A stretch of DNA of 8,060 nucleotides from contig DKYC01000098.1 in the NCBI GenBank assembly GCA_002492295.1, positions 1 to 8,060 of the forward strand. Reading direction: 5' to 3'. This DNA comes from Lachnospiraceae bacterium UBA7110 (GTDB lineage: Bacteria > Bacillota > Clostridia > Lachnospirales > Lachnospiraceae). Below are positions 4,961 to 8,060 of the stretch, piece by piece; position 1 is the stretch's first letter; each line of letters starts with the position of its first letter. The position numbers were made by a program, and so were the translations under genes. Under the pieces are notes generated by a model. The model was not told where the DNA came from. It worked only from the letters and a program-made list of their open reading frames with translations, and ran no database searches.

Positions 4961-5419
4961 ATGCAGTATGAAAAATACCGCTTTTATGACGATGGGGTTG
5001 AGATGGCGATACCTTCCTGCCTGAAAGAGCCGGATTCGCGGTTCTTTGTCCCAAACAGCTTCGTTTCTGACAATAAAAGGGTAATCGTCAATATTTCAAG
5101 AGGCACGGGTGGTCTGATACGGGAACACTTAGAGGCGAGGATGGATGAATATTATAAGGAATTTGCAAAGGCAGTGTCGGACTTTGAGTGCCTGAAACGG
5201 GACAAAAGACAGTTTTTAGACGATATGTTTGTGGATTTGCGTTATCTGTCCGACATGATGGGGTATCCGCTTTATAATGCGTTTATTTTGGGGATTTACG
5301 GCGGCAGGGAGCTGATTGTGTCCATGCAGTGCATGCAGAATGAGACAGTGGAGTATGAACAGATATTTGACTATATTGCGGGTTCCATAAGAATCTTAAA
5401 AAAGGACAAAAGTGCATAA
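4961..5419 (+). CDS. Small soluble protein, possibly PsbP/DUF1795-like
   Basis: A 152-residue protein with no signal peptide or membrane segment, so probably cytosolic. I do not recognise it with certainty. The opening, YRFYDDGVEMAIPSCLKEP (6-24), then a strand VIVNISRG (41-48), a helix with LEARMDEYYKEF (57-68), alternating strands, and a closing YEQIFDYIAGSIRI (131-144) recall the alpha/beta fold of DUF1795/PsbP-Mog1-type proteins; this is pattern inference. GGAGG (4944-4948) lies 12 nt before the ATG, a long spacing, and no better in-frame start exists. No convincing promoter is seen between the guaB terminator and this gene, so it may depend on readthrough or a non-consensus promoter. It ends 26 bp before porG in the same direction and may be co-transcribed with the por genes. 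Confidence 0.7.
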   Translation: MQYEKYRFYDDGVEMAIPSCLKEPDSRFFVPNSFVSDNKRVIVNISRGTGGLIREHLEARMDEYYKEFAKAVSDFECLKRDKRQFLDDMFVDLRYLSDMMGYPLYNAFILGIYGGRELIVSMQCMQNETVEYEQIFDYIAGSIRILKKDKSA

Positions 5420-5445
5420 CGTTTGAAAGGAGCAAGGTTATCAAA

Positions 5446-6018
5446 ATGAAGGATACAGTAGAAATCAGATGGCATGGAAGGGGCGGACAGGGTGCAAAAA
5501 CCGCGGCGCTTCTTCTTGCGGATGTGGCATTTAAGACAGGAAAATATGTGCAGGGATTTCCGGAATACGGTCCCGAGCGGATGGGCGCGCCGATTACGGC
5601 ATACAATCGTATCAGCAGCGAGCCGATTACGGTGCACTCGAATATTTATGAGCCGGATTATGTGGTTGTGGTGGATGAGAGCCTTTTAGAGAGTATTGAC
5701 GTCACAAAGGGGCTGAACAAGGAGGGTGCGGTGATTATCAATTCGGAGCATACAAAGGAAGAATTGCTGCCGATGCTGCACGGCTACGAGGGTGCAGTGT
5801 ACACGGTGGATGCGAAGAAGATTTCGATTAGGGCGCTTGGAAAAAATTACCCGAACTCACCGATGCTTGCGGCAACGGTCGCCGTGTCGAAAATTATGGA
5901 TAAGGATGCGTTTTTGGGAGAGATGAGAGCGTCGTTTGAACATAAGTTTGCAAAGAAGCCTGAGGTGATTGACGGGAATATGCAGGCGCTTGAGCTGGCA
6001 TTTCAGGAAGCGGTGTAG
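5446..6018 (+). CDS. porG: Pyruvate:ferredoxin oxidoreductase, gamma subunit
   Basis: The 190-residue gamma subunit of the four-subunit 2-oxoacid:ferredoxin oxidoreductase, which decarboxylates pyruvate to acetyl-CoA in the cytosol. The gamma domain helps form the CoA-binding side of the complex. The family glycine loop HGRGGQGAKTA (10-20) and the segment YGPERMGAPITAYNR (41-55) are clear, as is the SPML stretch with flanking helices near the C-terminus. Length is normal. The start is preceded by AAAGGAG (5426-5432) at 13 nt and by a closer AAGG (5434-5437). It leads the gene set porG-porD-porA-porB, the order known from Pyrococcus and Thermotoga enzymes. The pyruvate assignment rests mainly on the alpha subunit; another 2-oxoacid such as 2-ketoisovalerate cannot be ruled out from gamma alone. 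Confidence 0.93.
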   Translation: MKDTVEIRWHGRGGQGAKTAALLLADVAFKTGKYVQGFPEYGPERMGAPITAYNRISSEPITVHSNIYEPDYVVVVDESLLESIDVTKGLNKEGAVIINSEHTKEELLPMLHGYEGAVYTVDAKKISIRALGKNYPNSPMLAATVAVSKIMDKDAFLGEMRASFEHKFAKKPEVIDGNMQALELAFQEAV

Positions 6019-6025
6019 AAAGGAG
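6019..6025 (+). promoter_or_regulatory. Shine-Dalgarno that decides the porD start
   Basis: AAAGGAG ends 13 nt before the ATG at 6039. An in-frame TTG at 6027 is only 1 nt away and cannot use this site. The same GAAAGGAGC block stands at the same distance before porG. Confidence 0.65.
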
Positions 6026-6038
6026 CTTGACAATCAGA

Positions 6039-6338
6039 ATGGAAAGAATACACGACCGGATTAATGAGCAGAGTCCGTGGGAGCACATCACGGAAGGAAA
6101 TAAGATTTTTGAGGCGGCAACAGCGAAGGAATTTTGCACTGGGGAATGGCGGACATCCACGCCGGTATTTGAAAAGGAAAAATGCAAGCAGTGTCTTGTG
6201 TGCGTGCCGGTCTGTCCGGATTCGTCAATTCCTGTAAGCGGTGGGAAAAGAGCTGATTTTGACTATGACCACTGCAAGGGCTGCGGCATTTGCGCAAAGG
6301 TATGCCCGTTTGGGGCAATCAGTATGAGGGAAAGTTGA
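6039..6338 (+). CDS. porD: Pyruvate:ferredoxin oxidoreductase, delta (ferredoxin-like) subunit
   Basis: A 99-residue electron-transfer subunit with two [4Fe-4S] clusters, carrying electrons from the thiamine site toward external ferredoxin. The motifs are CKQCLVCVPVCP (Cys49, 52, 55, 59) and CKGCGICAKVCP (Cys79, 82, 85, 89), all eight ligands present. The N-terminal 45 residues (with TSTPVFEKEKC) are the usual extension that ties delta subunits to the complex. The ATG at 6039 is preferred over an in-frame TTG at 6027, which would sit 1 nt from the ribosome binding site. It lies 20 bp after porG and 14 bp before porA, consistent with one transcript and stoichiometric subunit synthesis. Confidence 0.94.
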   Translation: MERIHDRINEQSPWEHITEGNKIFEAATAKEFCTGEWRTSTPVFEKEKCKQCLVCVPVCPDSSIPVSGGKRADFDYDHCKGCGICAKVCPFGAISMRES

Positions 6339-6352
6339 AAAGGAGAGAGAGT

Positions 6353-7555
6353 ATGGCAATCAGAGAACGTTTATCCGGAAATGAGGCAGTGGCATATGCC
6401 ATTAAGCAGATTAATCCTGATGTAATGCCTGCGTTTCCGATTACCCCGTCTACGGAAATTCCACAGTATGTGGCTACCTATATTGCGAACGGTGAGATTG
6501 ATACGGAGTTTATCCATGTGGAGAGTGAGCACAGTGCAATGAGTGCGACAATCGGTGCGTCGGCGGCAGGTGCAAGGGCGCTTACGGCGACCTCTTCGTG
6601 CGGAATGGCGCTGATGTGGGAGGAGCTTTACGTGGCGGCGTCTGACAGACTTCCCATCGTGCTTGCACTTGTGAACAGGGCGCTTACAGGTCCGATTAAT
6701 ATCAATGCGGACCATTCGGACAGCATGGGCGCAAGGGATACCGGATGGATACAGATTTATGCAGAGTCCAATCAGGAGGTATATGATAACTTCATACAGG
6801 CGTTTCCCATTGCGGAACATCAGAAAGTGCATCTTCCGGTGATGGTCTGTCAGGATGGTTTTATCACAAGCCATGGTGTGGAAAACATTCTGCTTGTGGA
6901 GGATGAGAAAGTAAAGGCATTTGTGGGCGAATATGAGCCGGAGCATTATCTGCTCAATCCGAATGAGAAGATGGCGGTCGGACCGTATGCCGTATCAAAC
7001 TATTATATGGAAACTAAGCGTGCACAGCGCGAGGCAATGATTGAGGCAAAGCAGGTAATTCTTGAAGTGGCAGGGAAATTTGAGGAGATGACAGGCAGGA
7101 AATATTCCTTCTTTGAGGAGTATCAAATGGAGGACGCCCAGTATGCCGTTGTGATTATCGGTTCGGCAGCAGGAACCTGTAAGGAGGCAATCAGGCATAT
7201 CAGGAATACTACGGGAAAGAAAGTGGGATTAATCAAAATCAGGGTATTTCGTCCGTTTCCGGAGGAAGAGCTTGCGAAAGCACTGGCAAAGGTAAAGGCT
7301 GTTGCGATTATGGACAGGAGCGAGATGTTTTCCGCGACAGGCGGACCGCTTGGCACAGAGGTCAGGGCTGCGCTTTACCAGGCAAAGAGCAGTGTGGAGT
7401 GTGTTAATTACTTCTACGGGCTTGGAGGAAGGGATATTACGGTAGCTGATTTTGAGCATGTATATGAGAACTTGGAAACAATGGCGCAGACACACGAACC
7501 TGTTGGAATGTATGGATATATCGGACTGCGGAGCGCGCAGGGAAAGGAAGTTTAA
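6353..7555 (+). CDS. porA: Pyruvate:ferredoxin oxidoreductase, alpha subunit
   Basis: The 400-residue alpha subunit, holding the domain that completes the thiamine diphosphate pocket with the beta subunit and contacts pyruvate. Visible are the start of domain I (LSGNEAVAYAI, 7-17), the substrate loop AFPITPSTEIP (27-37), HVESEHSAMSA (55-65), whose glutamates include the likely cofactor aminopyrimidine contact, the segment NRALTGPININADHSDSM (108-125), and the second domain beginning near AVVIIGS (265-271) with IKIRVFRPFP (294-303). The length fits standalone alpha subunits. TSSCGMALM (80-88) carries Cys83 where, as I recall, related enzymes often have Gln or Pro. The ATG at 6353 is chosen over an in-frame ATG at 6290 that would overlap porD by 49 bp; AAAGGAG (6339-6345) lies 7 nt upstream. 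The gene sits 6 bp before porB. Confidence 0.95.
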   Translation: MAIRERLSGNEAVAYAIKQINPDVMPAFPITPSTEIPQYVATYIANGEIDTEFIHVESEHSAMSATIGASAAGARALTATSSCGMALMWEELYVAASDRLPIVLALVNRALTGPININADHSDSMGARDTGWIQIYAESNQEVYDNFIQAFPIAEHQKVHLPVMVCQDGFITSHGVENILLVEDEKVKAFVGEYEPEHYLLNPNEKMAVGPYAVSNYYMETKRAQREAMIEAKQVILEVAGKFEEMTGRKYSFFEEYQMEDAQYAVVIIGSAAGTCKEAIRHIRNTTGKKVGLIKIRVFRPFPEEELAKALAKVKAVAIMDRSEMFSATGGPLGTEVRAALYQAKSSVECVNYFYGLGGRDITVADFEHVYENLETMAQTHEPVGMYGYIGLRSAQGKEV

Positions 7556-7561
7556 GGGCGA

Positions 7562-8060
7562 ATGGTACAGACAGCATATAATTTTAAGGAAGTGATGAGC
7601 AAGCCGGAGCGTCTTGCGCCGGGACACCGCATGTGCGCAGGATGCGGCGGCACAATTACGGTAAGAAACGTGCTTAGGGCTTTGAAGGAGGAAGACAGGG
7701 CGGTTATCGGCAATGCTACGGGCTGTCTCGAGGTTTCTTCCTTTATGTATCCTTATACGGCGTATGAGGACAGCTATATTCATAACGCCTTTGAGAATGC
7801 GGGAGCGACGCTTTCCGGTGTGGAAACCGCTTATAACGTTTTGAAGAAAAAGGGAAAAATCAAGGATAATTATAAGTTTATCACCTTTGGCGGTGACGGC
7901 GGTACATATGACATCGGTTTCCAGTCGCTTTCAGGAGCGATGGAGAGAGGACATGATATGGTTTATGTGTGCTATGATAATGGTGCATATATGAATACAG
8001 GTATACAAAGATCAAGTGCAACTCCAAAGTTTGCAGATACAACAACATCACCTGCTGGAA
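7562..8060 (+). CDS. porB: Pyruvate:ferredoxin oxidoreductase, beta subunit (partial)
   Basis: The first 166 residues of the thiamine-diphosphate-binding beta subunit, cut by the window end; full-length homologues are near 300 residues. HRMCAGCGG (22-30) and GNATGCLE (50-57) supply Cys25, Cys28 and Cys55 of the [4Fe-4S] cluster next to the cofactor; the fourth ligand would lie beyond the edge. GGDGG (110-114), followed about 25 residues later by YDNGAYMNTG (138-147), is the thiamine diphosphate and magnesium motif, and IQRSSATP follows. The ATG at 7562 is 6 bp after the porA stop, with AAAGGAAG (7543-7550) inside the end of porA as the likely ribosome binding site. Codons in the last 70 bases are nearly all A- or T-ending, unlike the preceding gene body. 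Confidence 0.95.
   Translation, partial: MVQTAYNFKEVMSKPERLAPGHRMCAGCGGTITVRNVLRALKEEDRAVIGNATGCLEVSSFMYPYTAYEDSYIHNAFENAGATLSGVETAYNVLKKKGKIKDNYKFITFGGDGGTYDIGFQSLSGAMERGHDMVYVCYDNGAYMNTGIQRSSATPKFADTTTSPAG

Noticed and set aside
5367..5394. Promoter for porG inside the upstream gene (TTGACT, 16 bp, AAGAAT)
   Set aside because: The -10 matches only 4/6 and the spacing is 16 bp; too weak to call in an AT-rich stretch, though it cannot be excluded.
6290..6352. Longer porA starting inside porD
   Set aside because: It would overlap porD by 49 bp and add a non-family N-terminus; the ATG at 6353 has AAAGGAG at 7 nt and begins the expected domain.
1..8060. CRISPR array, insertion sequence, phage, tRNA or rRNA
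   Set aside because: No regularly spaced repeats with unique spacers, no transposase or integrase frames, no terminal inverted repeats with target duplications, and no tRNA-like cloverleaf or rRNA segments were seen on either strand.

Overview
The window reads as chromosomal DNA of an anaerobic Firmicute, most likely a Lachnospiraceae-type Clostridium relative. The grounds are AGGAGG-type ribosome binding sites, sigma-A promoters in AT-rich gaps, moderate GC with AT-rich spacers, a four-subunit ferredoxin-linked pyruvate oxidoreductase, and several small membrane or cytosolic proteins of the kind common in that family. The assignment is inference; no rRNA or other phylogenetic marker is present.

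Layout, left to right. (1) 1-135: AT-rich inverted and direct repeats, then a promoter with an extended -10. (2) 148-780 (+): TetR-family regulator. (3) 918-1835 (+): PfkB/ribokinase-fold protein with its own extended -10 promoter; its GAGD motif reads GAGN and two predicted sugar-contact residues are also changed. (4) 1845-1906: nearly perfect 62-bp palindrome acting as a shared terminator between convergent genes. (5) 1927-2631 (-): membrane-anchored protein with a large outer domain. (6) 2632-2827: divergent promoter region with three tandem 14-bp repeats and a pair of 21-bp repeats (19/21 identical), one over each promoter. (7) 2828-3337 (+): small two-TM membrane protein. (8) 3432-4886 (+): guaB, IMP dehydrogenase, behind a perfect-consensus promoter and followed by a hairpin terminator. 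(9) 4961-5419 (+): small soluble protein, possibly PsbP/DUF1795-like. (10) 5446-8060 (+): porG-porD-porA-porB, tightly packed; porB runs off the window end.

Functionally, guaB makes XMP for guanine nucleotide synthesis. The por genes convert pyruvate, CoA and oxidised ferredoxin to acetyl-CoA, CO2 and reduced ferredoxin, the central step of anaerobic sugar fermentation. The TetR and PfkB-like genes are adjacent and in the same direction but each has its own promoter; whether they share a sugar-responsive role is unproven. There is no sign of insertion sequences, phage, CRISPR, tRNA or rRNA. The region looks mostly like ordinary core genome. The unusual points are the PfkB-like active site, the palindrome, the repeats between the divergent promoters, and a change in codon choice in the last 70 bases. 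No gap between genes exceeds 300 bases.
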